Assembly (NCBI GenBank): GCA_021775835.1
Contig: JAJFHC010000295.1
Span: 1-18,936 of the forward strand
DNA from: Hyphomicrobiales bacterium
GTDB lineage: Bacteria; Pseudomonadota; Alphaproteobacteria; Rhizobiales; JAJFHC01
Length of the DNA: 18,936 nucleotides
Reading direction: 5' to 3'
Part shown: in pieces, positions 1 through 7,400 of the stretch
Layout: every line of letters starts with the position of its first letter
How positions within the stretch are numbered: the first letter of the stretch is position 1
The notes under the pieces: model-generated
What the model was told of the DNA's origin: nothing
Database searches by the model: none
The model's input: the letters and a program-made list of their open reading frames with translations, nothing else
Program-made: the position numbers and the translations under genes

Positions 1-780
1 CCCATCTTGTTTCGTAGCGTCGCCGGATGAGAAATCCGTTCCGCTATTTCAAGACCTCGCCACATGTCATCCGGCTGGTAGTCATGATGTGCGGTCGCTT
101 CCCCCTGTCATTGCGGCAGGTCGAAGATCTACTCCACGAACGAAGGATCGACGTCAGCTACGAAACCGTACGCGCATGTTGGAACCGGTTTGGGCCGTTG
201 TTTGCTTCTGAGAGCAAAAAGAAGCGCAAGGCGTCGGTGCGGAGTCTGCCGCAATGGAGGTGGCATTTGGGTGAGGTCTTCGTGCGGATCAACGGTGAAG
301 TCCGCTACCTGTGGCGGGCCGTTGACCACGAAGGAGAAGTCCTTGAAGTATTCGTCACGAAGAAGCGAGACCGCAAGGCTGCTTTGAGATTATTGAAGAA
401 TGCAATGAGGAGACACGGCAGCCCAAGGGCGGTAGTGACAGACCGCGTTCGCTCATATCGCGCCGCGATGAAGGTTATCGGAATTGCTGGGCGTCAAGTG
501 ACGGGTTGGTGGCTCAACAACCGTGCTGAAAACTCACGTCAGCCGTTCCGGCGAGGAGAAGGCGCCATGGCCAGGTTCAGAGACATCAAGAGCCTCCAGA
601 AGTTTGCTTCCGCTCACGCTTCGATTCACAACCATTTCAACCAAGACCGCCACTTAAACCGCCGCGATGTTTTTAAACAGAACCGCTCCGCCGCGTTGGC
701 CGAGTGGCGTCAACGGGCTGCATAACAACTGCCGCTGTCTGGCGCTTTGGAGACTGGTTCGCGTTATCCTGACAGTGCCC
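1..780 (+). mobile_element. IS6-family insertion sequence, copy 1 (left end outside window)
   Basis: The element consists of an IS6-type transposase gene followed by a right-end inverted repeat at about 761-780 (gcgttatcctgacagtgccc). Its core TGACAGTGCC resembles the ends of the copy at 8791-9599. The left inverted repeat is not in the window, so total length and target duplication cannot be judged. IS6 elements are usually about 0.8 kb with one transposase, which fits. The transposase has lost a catalytic residue, so this copy should not move by itself. Confidence 0.75.
27..725 (+). pseudogene. IS6-family DDE transposase with first catalytic Asp changed to Gly
   Basis: A 232-residue full-length IS6-type transposase. 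The N-terminal helical DNA-binding part (FPLSLRQVEDLLHERRIDVS, about residues 26-45) leads into an RNase H-like catalytic core. The usual first catalytic block WHLDEVF reads WHLGEVF: codon 82 (270-272) is GGT where GAT is expected, a single A-to-G change. The second Asp (VVTD, about residue 137) and the Glu (NNRAEN, about residue 168) are present. The frame is open to the end, so this is an intact reading frame for a catalytically dead enzyme. Compared with the copies at 3413 and 8847 it is a different, more distant IS6 relative. The family call is very secure; loss of activity is inferred from the missing carboxylate. Confidence 0.88.
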
Positions 781-814
781 CGGCGAGTTCTTTGGAAATT
801 CGTGCGGTCGCTCC

Positions 815-834
815 TCATTAACGTGACAGTGCTC
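815..834 (+). repeat. Lone IS6-like terminal inverted repeat
   Basis: The sequence cattaacgtgacagtgctcc matches the outer end of the IS copy at 8791-9599: its reverse complement shares GG..CTGTCAC.TTAA with GAGGAACTGTCACATTAACC. It sits 35 bases beyond the inferred right end of copy 1 and no transposase adjoins it. It is either the true right end of copy 1 or the footprint of another lost element. Confidence 0.45.
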
Positions 835-901
835 CGCCGATGGCTGGACTGAAACCACTCACGACGCCAAATGGATCAAAAGCATGCGCCCGGCACATCG
901 A

Positions 902-915
902 TTGATGTGGATCAA
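902..915 (+). promoter_or_regulatory. FNR/FixK-type operator (perfect) and promoter
   Basis: TTGATGTGGATCAA is a perfect TTGAT-N4-ATCAA palindrome, the consensus of FNR, FnrL, FixK and Anr regulators. TAGAAT at 938-943 is placed as a -10 element, giving a start near 950 and a site centred at about -41.5, the classical activating (class II) position. It should drive the gene at 995 and perhaps the two genes after it. Confidence 0.85.
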
Positions 916-994
916 CAGGCCGTCACCGCACTGGTTCTAGAATTGGGAAACTGGTGGTCTGGCTGAAAGGCCTATTCAAGGGAAGGAGAGAGAA

Positions 995-1369
995 ATGATC
1001 GAATTCATGATCGGTCGACTTAAACGATTTTTTCCAGAACTGAATTTTGCGTCGGGACAGGCATCCGAACAGGGCGAGGACCGGCCCGACAGATCCCGCC
1101 GCATGATGTTGATTGGCGGGGTGGCACTTGTCGCCACCGGCTTGTTGCTTCCCGGTCTGACGACGCCGGCCGAGGCCCATCGTCGTCGACGCAGCAGACG
1201 ACGCGGGTGGCGTGGACACCGTCATCACAGCCGCCGCCGCAGCCGGTACCGGTACCACAACCGCCGCCGCAGCCGGTATGATTATCATGACCATCGAGAA
1301 AGCCGGTATCACTACCATAATCGTCGGCGCAGCAGGCGCGGTGGTGTTGAATTTTACTTCGGGTTCTAA
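995..1369 (+). CDS. Exported Arg/His/Tyr-rich repeat protein with Tat-like signal
   Basis: A 124-residue protein of unknown function. The start is fixed by a strong ribosome site, AAGGAGAG, six bases or so before ATG. Residues 34-40 read SRRMMLI, close to the twin-arginine SRRxFLK motif, followed by a hydrophobic stretch (about 41-54) and an AEA-type cleavage site near residue 61. The predicted mature part is about 63 residues with about 25 Arg and many His and Tyr, built from 10-residue repeats (SRRRSRYRYH, NRRRSRYDYH, DHRESRYHYH). It ends in an aromatic tail, VEFYFGF. The composition suggests binding of a polyanion or of metal ions in the periplasm, but that is inference. A perfect FNR-type site lies 86 bases upstream. 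An ordinary Sec signal is the alternative to Tat. Confidence 0.75.
   Translation: MIEFMIGRLKRFFPELNFASGQASEQGEDRPDRSRRMMLIGGVALVATGLLLPGLTTPAEAHRRRRSRRRGWRGHRHHSRRRSRYRYHNRRRSRYDYHDHRESRYHYHNRRRSRRGGVEFYFGF
1229..1348 (+). repeat. Four 30-bp tandem repeats encoding a 10-residue RRRSRYxYH motif
   Basis: Within the gene at 995, residues 79-118 fall into four 10-residue units, the last degenerate (NRRRSRRGGV). The DNA repeats with a 30-bp period, for example the shared ccgccgccgcagccggta in the first two units. Such in-frame repeats can change copy number by slippage. Confidence 0.8.
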
Positions 1370-1480
1370 GAACATTCCGGATGATCTGGTGATCTTCCAG
1401 GCGCGGGAGGTCACTGGATTTTTCAACGGGCTGCATCGTGACCGGGCGGCTAAGTGACAACAGTCAAGGCAATTTCCCAA

Positions 1481-2539
1481 ATGACCTGGACCTCACCGTC
1501 TGTATGGCGCTTTCGCGACAGGGTGCTTATCGCCGTGGTGATGGCAATGCTGTTGGGCGCAGAATTATCGATTGCCTGGTCGCAAACCAACCAGACCCTC
1601 CCAAAGCTTCACACCAACGAACAATACGTCGACGATCTGACCGAACACGGCACGCTCAACATCGATGACGTCAAATCCGTGTTTAGCTTTGTCCTGGGGA
1701 GTCTTCCCGACCGTGTTCGTGTCTATCCGACCGAAAACTACTACTATTTCTACTTCTACCAGCGCGGTATCAAGTATGCAGGGAATCTGCGTTTTGACGT
1801 CGAGGCACGCGACAAGGGTCTCCTGAGTTTTGCCTATTTCAAGGACACGACAGGATGGCACGAAGACGAAAGTGACCACCACGCCCTGTTAGGCCCCGAC
1901 GACGGCGTGGCTCTGGAGAAAATCGGTGACCTGGTTTACCAGGTCCGGCTTGGCGGCAAGAGCGTCACCTTCGAGTTGAACGATCTTTCTGCGGTCAAAC
2001 CGCCGCCGTCTGCGCGAGGCGAAGACGAAGACTATCTGGGTCCCGTATTTGATGAATCGGGCCTGCGGTTCTTTTTGATGTTTGACCGCAAGCTTAAGGT
2101 TTTCCACTACGTCCTGGACGAAACAATTCCTGTCAATGATGAGTTGATTTCCGTGCCAGACCTGAAGCATTTCCTGATCGGCAGGCGGACCGGATTTGCG
2201 TTCCACACCGATCGCGAGCACAGCAGGCGCATTCTGATCGCGGTCTATGGTCCTAACGTGGACGTCAACAATTACCTGGACGGCCCATTCGATCAATTGC
2301 CGGACAATTTCATTAAGGGCGAGGCGTTGAAACACGCGCTTGTGTTGGCCAAACCTGGCATTGAAAACAAGATCGACCGGTTCGGAATTTCAATGGACGG
2401 TGAATCGCGCGAGTCCATCGCGCCCTATATCGAATATGAGATGGTGGGCGATCTGGCGAAGGCCGAGCAATGCGCCATGAGTGGATCAAAGTCGCCGGTC
2501 TATCTTTGCCTTGAAGCGGTTTATGCGGAGCACTATTGA
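1481..2539 (+). CDS. Secreted protein of unknown function
   Basis: I recognise no family. The reading frame is open from a GTG at 1454; I prefer ATG 1481, which has AAGG about 11 bases upstream and gives 352 residues. The N-terminus has a basic segment (WRFRDR) and then a hydrophobic stretch (VLIAVVMAMLLGAELSIAWS), a likely signal peptide or anchor. The rest is acidic and soluble, rich in aromatic residues (a YYYFYFY run), with two Cys 12 residues apart near the C-terminus (QC...LC) that could form a disulfide. It lies about 110 bases after the repeat-protein gene and about 110 before the MlaC-like gene, all rightward, so it may share the promoter at 902. The GTG start remains possible. Confidence 0.7.
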   Translation: MTWTSPSVWRFRDRVLIAVVMAMLLGAELSIAWSQTNQTLPKLHTNEQYVDDLTEHGTLNIDDVKSVFSFVLGSLPDRVRVYPTENYYYFYFYQRGIKYAGNLRFDVEARDKGLLSFAYFKDTTGWHEDESDHHALLGPDDGVALEKIGDLVYQVRLGGKSVTFELNDLSAVKPPPSARGEDEDYLGPVFDESGLRFFLMFDRKLKVFHYVLDETIPVNDELISVPDLKHFLIGRRTGFAFHTDREHSRRILIAVYGPNVDVNNYLDGPFDQLPDNFIKGEALKHALVLAKPGIENKIDRFGISMDGESRESIAPYIEYEMVGDLAKAEQCAMSGSKSPVYLCLEAVYAEHY

Positions 2540-2651
2540 AGGGGCCTCAATCTGACGTGGTGCGGAACGCCATCATGTTAGCTATTTTTCCGCCAACAGA
2601 CTGAGATGAATTGACCATAGAAAACCGCCGGACACAGAGGAATTCGTCGAA

Positions 2652-3278
2652 ATGTATTTTTCGTTTTTATTCCCATTGCGATGGTTCCGGCGACGTGCAG
2701 GTCCGTATTTGATCGCTTTCCTTTTTGCGATAAATTTGTTCGCGGGGATGGGCCAGGCCTTTGCATTGACGGGCCCTGAAAAGTATGTCGGCGAGGTTGG
2801 TAACCGGGCCGTCGTCATCGCGCGCAATGGCGGCACGAACCGTCAATTGACGGCGCATTTCAGAGATATGCTGCATCAGTACTCAAGCATCAAAGCCGTG
2901 GCGCCCCAGTTTCTGGGACCATATCGCGGAACATTGCCGGGCGCCAAAAAGCGCGAATATCAGCATCTGGTGGAAGACTATACCGCCCGGTTGTTTGCTG
3001 GCTATTCGAAGCGGTTTGCCGGCCAGAAGATGCAGGTCACGGGAAGCCGGAAAAGAGGAAGCCGCCATACGGTTGTAACAACGCAGGTTCTTTATGGCAG
3101 CAACGTGACGTCCAGCCCGATCAAATGGATGGTGATGGGGCGTCAGAATGGTTACACGATCGTCGACATCAATGTTTACGGTGTCTGGCTTTCGATCCAC
3201 CTTCGGTCGGAATTCAAAAAAGTCCTGCACAGATCACACGGAAATTTCGGCGCGCTTTTTTTGTATTTGAAGAAATAG
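2652..3278 (+). CDS. MlaC/Ttg2D-family periplasmic phospholipid-binding protein (orphan)
   Basis: A 208-residue protein of the MlaC (toluene tolerance Ttg2D, HpnM-like) family. These periplasmic carriers shuttle phospholipids or related lipids between the outer membrane and an inner-membrane Mla ABC transporter. An AGAGGAA ribosome site precedes ATG 2652. Residues 1-38 form a long signal sequence with a basic start and hydrophobic core (YLIAFLFAINLFAGMGQAFA). The family signature is clear in the C-terminal half: a VxDINVxGVWLSxxxRSEF block (about residues 170-190), matching the usual EGVSLxxxYRSxF region. The length is typical. No MlaD, MlaE, MlaF or hopanoid gene is in the window, so the partner transporter must be elsewhere. 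The insertion sequence at 3356 begins about 80 bases after the stop. Family call good; the lipid cargo is unknown. Confidence 0.8.
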   Translation: MYFSFLFPLRWFRRRAGPYLIAFLFAINLFAGMGQAFALTGPEKYVGEVGNRAVVIARNGGTNRQLTAHFRDMLHQYSSIKAVAPQFLGPYRGTLPGAKKREYQHLVEDYTARLFAGYSKRFAGQKMQVTGSRKRGSRHTVVTTQVLYGSNVTSSPIKWMVMGRQNGYTIVDINVYGVWLSIHLRSEFKKVLHRSHGNFGALFLYLKK

Positions 3279-3355
3279 AGCATTGTTCGCCCACACTGAA
3301 GCATTTGATGACGCCAAATCAGTTCACTCTGTTGGGCCGAATGGACAACGTCCTG

Positions 3356-3866
3356 AGGGTGTTGTCACACCAACTGAATGACCCATTGCTGGCGTCCCGG
3401 TACTGTAGTGGGATGCAGAGCATTTCCAATGCCCGATACAGATTTCCGCCCGCGATCATTCAACACGCAGTCTGGTTGTATTTCCGATTTCCGCTCAGCT
3501 TTCGCGATGTTGAGGATCTGCTGGCGGAACGCGGTATTGATGTTTCTTACGAGACCCTGCGGCGATGGGCCCTGAAGTTCGGATTGGGCTATGACCGTAG
3601 GTTGAAAAGATTGCACCCCCAGCCAGATGGGCGTTGGCACCTTGACGAAATGTTTGCCTCCATCAACGGCAAGAGGATGCATTTGTGGCGGGCGGTGGAT
3701 AGCGAGGGCGATGTGCTCGACATTATGGTTCAATCCCGCAGAGACAAGAAAGCCGCGCTCAAATTGATGCGCAAACTGCTGAAGAAGCAAGGCTATGCAC
3801 CCGATGCCGTTGTGACTGACAAACTCCCATCCTACGGGGCTGCATTGCGCGAACTTGGTATGCAGG
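3356..3866 (+). mobile_element. IS6-family insertion sequence, copy 2, truncated on the right
   Basis: The left end at about 3356-3375 (core TTGTCACACCAACTG) aligns, with the same spacing to the transposase start, to the left end of the copy at 8791-9599; the run gtactgtNgtgggat just before the start is shared. Similarity to that copy stops near 3866, right after the codons for ELGMQ. About the last 300 bp and the right inverted repeat are missing. Confidence 0.75.
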
Positions 3867-3880
3867 GCGCCGTTCACTAG
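3413..3880 (+). pseudogene. IS6-family transposase, C-terminally truncated
   Basis: ATG 3413 matches the normal start of this IS group and gives 155 residues instead of about 230. It contains the N-terminal helical part (FRFPLSFRDVEDLLAERGID), the first catalytic Asp (WHLDEMF, about residue 80) and the second Asp (VVTD, about residue 134). The segment with the catalytic Glu (NNRAEN in the other copies) is gone. The frame runs a few codons into neighbouring DNA and stops at TAG 3878-3880. That stop lies almost on top of the stop of the convergent gene (3877-3879), so the deletion junction fuses the IS directly to the end of that gene. Not functional. Confidence 0.88.
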
Positions 3881-4491
3881 TCGAGGCTATTGAGATCCGA
3901 CAGGTCATCTACTGGCGTTGTCGGCACTACGGAATCCGGTGGCAACGACGGCGTCGTTACCGGCGGTGCCGTGCGGTCGGCATCGCCTACCGGTGCCGGC
4001 GCCTCAAGGTCTCTGGCGCTGGTGACACCCCAAAGCCCTTTGATAAGGGCGGGAGAGATTCGTCCGTTTTCGGTCAGTCCGTACTTGGACTGGAACCGGC
4101 GAATGGCGGCTGTGGTCCGTCGGCCGGGTTTGCCGTCGATCGGTCCGGGATCGTAGCCAAGGCTGGCCAACAGGCTCTGAACTTCGCGGACTTCGGCAGT
4201 CTGTGGGTCGTCGCCGGTGATCCCCGATATGCAGCACACGGAAGTGTAGGCCTCCGGAACCGCCGATTTGAGCCAGCACTGGGCACGTGCTCCCTGGATG
4301 CCCGGCTTCACGTAGGTCCATGCCCGACATCTGGAATCCGCTTCACAAGCCTCTATGCAGGGCCCGGGATTTGTCTGTTCGATTTCGAAGTTCCTGTAGT
4401 CGAGGCCTGGCCTGTCGACATCAACTTCAACCGCCCGAGCTCCAAATGCCGAGATGACGAAGACAACCAGCGCGATCGGGAAGAAACGCAT
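3877..4491 (-). CDS. Exported PAN-domain plus peptidoglycan-binding protein
   Basis: A 204-residue protein. The ATG at 4491 overlaps the stop of the upstream giant gene as TGATG, which fixes the start and implies translational coupling. Residues 1-20 are a signal peptide ending ARA. A PAN/apple-like module follows (about 24-90) with Cys 45, 49, 55, 72, 86 and 87; the spacing CxxxCxxxxxC and an aromatic WTY are typical of PAN_4, a disulfide-bonded protein- or sugar-binding fold. Then comes a PG_binding_1 helical domain (about 100-152: LLASLGYDPGPIDGKPGRRT, then a TTAAIRRFQ helix), which holds peptidoglycan. The tail is Pro/Thr-rich and low-complexity. It is the second gene of the FNR-type unit starting at 8747. 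The C-terminus may have been altered by the IS junction at its stop codon. Confidence 0.85.
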   Translation of the reverse strand: MRFFPIALVVFVISAFGARAVEVDVDRPGLDYRNFEIEQTNPGPCIEACEADSRCRAWTYVKPGIQGARAQCWLKSAVPEAYTSVCCISGITGDDPQTAEVREVQSLLASLGYDPGPIDGKPGRRTTAAIRRFQSKYGLTENGRISPALIKGLWGVTSARDLEAPAPVGDADRTAPPVTTPSLPPDSVVPTTPVDDLSDLNSLD

Positions 4492-7400
4492 CAGAACGAA
4501 ATACCCTTGCATCGCATATCGGTCTTGTTGAGCCATTTTGTGCTCGTCCTCTTTTCATGGGTGATACATTTGGGTGGACGCTGGGTGCGCCGTGGGGTCT
4601 GAGTAGACCCGGGCCTGCGCTGCTGGCCCCCTATCCGAGGCGGACGATTGCGGTCACGGTTGCCTGTAGCGCCAATGATGCCCTGAATGATGGCTCCCGC
4701 CGCCGCGGCTGCCGCCGCCGACGTCTGGGTGTTGTGGCGGGGTTGCTGGCCTGCAGTTCCGGTGTTGTAGATGCACTGGTACCGGCCGTCCTTGAAGATC
4801 TTGACGTTGACCAGACGGTTTCCAAACTGGCGGCGGCAGTCGGCCCAAGCCTGGCGGGAACGCCCTTTGGCGGACTGATAACAGTTGAATCCTCCGTTTG
4901 CCTTGATTTTTCCGGCATACCAGCCGGACCCCGGATTGTTGGCTCTGCACCAAGCGCTCGCGGTCTTTTTCGTCGGTCGGCAATAGTAGGTACCGTCTTT
5001 GCGCGGCTTACCCGCATAGTATCCTCGGCCGTGTTGCCGGCGGCAGTAGGCATTGTTCTCGGCCTGCTGTTGCTTGCGCGATTTCTCGCAGTCGAAACCG
5101 CCCTTGGCGTTGATCTTGCCAGCCCTCCAGCCGGAGCCCTTATTGTTGGCATTGCACCAGTTATCGGCGGTTTTCCGGCTCGGGATACAATAGTAAGTAC
5201 CGTCAGCGCCCGGTTTTCCGGCATGATAGCCCGGCCCGTGATCTCGTCGGCAGCGCTCGTTCCGCGTGGCGACCGCTTGGCTCTCACATTTCTTCCCGGC
5301 GCGTTTCAGCTTGGCCTTGACGGGGTCGGCGGCGGGGTTGGTAACCGTTGCCAGTGATCCAGTCCAACGCTTGATGGCAGGCTGATCACAGGATGAGACA
5401 GCCTGTTCGGCCGACCGGATGGCGTCGCGCAGGCGTTCGACCCGGCTCAGACCGCCAGCGATCTTGTCTCTGAGGTCGGAGCATTTCGCTCCCCCGGCTT
5501 GAGACAACGCGCTGCGGGCGCGGCTCAGACTGCTTTCCGCGCTGCCGAGATCGCCGCTGGAATAGGTTCGCTTTGCGTCCTCGTAGCTGGCATTCGCAGC
5601 GATGATGCCATCGCCTGTGCGCAATGCGGATGTTATCGCAGGGTGGCTCTGGTTACCATATCGCTGACGCACCCGTTCGATGGCCGCAACGTTGCAGGAG
5701 CTTACAGCGTTGCCGATCTCGCGCAATACCTCGTCAAGGCGATCAGCCTTGTCGAGGCCGCTGGCAATCTTGCCGGCAAGGTCAGAACAATCGGGCTTTC
5801 CGCCGAGCCCGTCGATGGCGGCCTTGGCGCCGTTAAGGTTCGAACGGACGTTTGCCAACTGGCCGGCGGCATACGCCTGTTTGGCGGTGTCGTAGGCTGC
5901 ATGAGCATTGCTCACCGCAGCAACAATCGGAGTGAGTTTAGCAACATGGTCCTTGGCCGCCTGCGAGCCGTCCGCGGCCGCCTGGTTCAGCTTCGACATG
6001 ATTTCGGCATTTTGCGAAGGACTGCAGGTGGCATCCGACAGTTCGACCCTGGGCTCGCCCCATGCGTCCTGATAGGCGACGAGCGCGTCCGCGACGCAAT
6101 GCTCCACGCGCGCACCGGCATCGCTTGCCTCGGCGTTGACTGTTTCGGGATCGGGGAGGTCGGATTGCGCCGCTGAGTTCTCCGGGACGCTGGTATCAGC
6201 GGGAACTGGACATGTGGCCTCGATCTCGGCGAGACGCGCGCTTAACGTGTCGGGGGTGGGAGACACGGTCAGACTGCGGTAGCGCCAAGCGGCGGACGAC
6301 GACACACCGCTTCCGCTTGGCGGGTCCGCATCGCGTTCATTCCAGCTCTCCAGGACGTCGCCCCGGCAACCGATATTCCTGCTGCTGAGTTGTTCCAGTT
6401 CGGCCAGAATTGCGCGCGGTTTTTCAGCCACCGGCGCAAAGGCCAGCGGCCGCAGACACTGCTTGATCCCCTCGATGATTTCCTGAGTCGGCTCCGCGAT
6501 GTTACCGATTCGCCGCTGGGCGTCGCGCATGGCATCATGGGCGGTCCTGAAACGTTCCTCCAGGTTTCCGAACTCTCCAGCCAGGGCATCTGCCTCACCC
6601 TTTGTGGCCGCGATCTCCGACATCGCCTGTTCTCTGGCAGCAGCCGCGCTGCTTTGGTCTTGCCCGTCGCTGGTACCTCCGCTCTCGAGGGTCGAACCCT
6701 CAGCGATGCTGGCCTTCAGGCGGACAATGATTGCCTGCGCCTCCTGCGCCGTAGTGAGTGCCTCGCCGAGGCGCGAGCGTCCGGTGGCCTTGTCCGGGGC
6801 CGTGCGAATGCCTTCAGGTGCGGCGCAAACCATATCGACGGACGACGACAAAGCCGCCTGATCGCCCTTTATCGCGCCCGCAAGCGTCGCCGCCTGTGCC
6901 GCGGTGTCGCCGCCCGGAGCGGTCGTTTCCGCGCCCTCGCAGACGGATGTGTCGATCCCGTCCAGGCGTTCTCTCAGCCGGCTCGCCCTGACCGACAGAT
7001 CGATACCGTCTGTCAGGGCCTGGCGTGCGATCAGTTTCTGCCGATCATAGGTCGTGCACCACCGATCGATTCCGCCGGAGTACCGACGAATGCGATTGAG
7101 ATCCTTGTCGACCGCCGCCAACGTATCGTTCAGCGTTTCTTCCAGTTGCCTGATTTCCTCGGCCAACTGGTCCCACTGAGCCTCGTTGAGTACGGCGCTG
7201 ACCATTTCCGCCAGGCGATTGTCCATGGCGCTGCCGATACCTCTGGCGATGTTGGACAGAACCTTTTGTACACCGGTCAGTTCCGGAGCGATCTGGCGAC
7301 CAACCGCCTTGCGCTTTGCCGCGATCTTGGCTGCCTTGGCCTTGATCCACTGGAGCGGGGTACCGGAATTCGGCAGCCGACGCCGGTGAGCCTCGAGAAA

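Noticed and set aside
1229..1348. 30-bp repeats as a possible CRISPR array
   Set aside because: There are no spacers; the units are contiguous, in frame and encode a decapeptide repeat.
3305..3321. TTGATGACGCCAAATCA as a further FNR-type site before IS copy 2
   Set aside because: The half sites are too far apart and no gene needing it follows; only the IS transposase lies downstream.
4557..5357. Second long plus-strand frame opposite the Cys-repeat array
   Set aside because: Its apparent Val/Gly/Ala repeats only reflect the repeats of the minus-strand gene read backwards.
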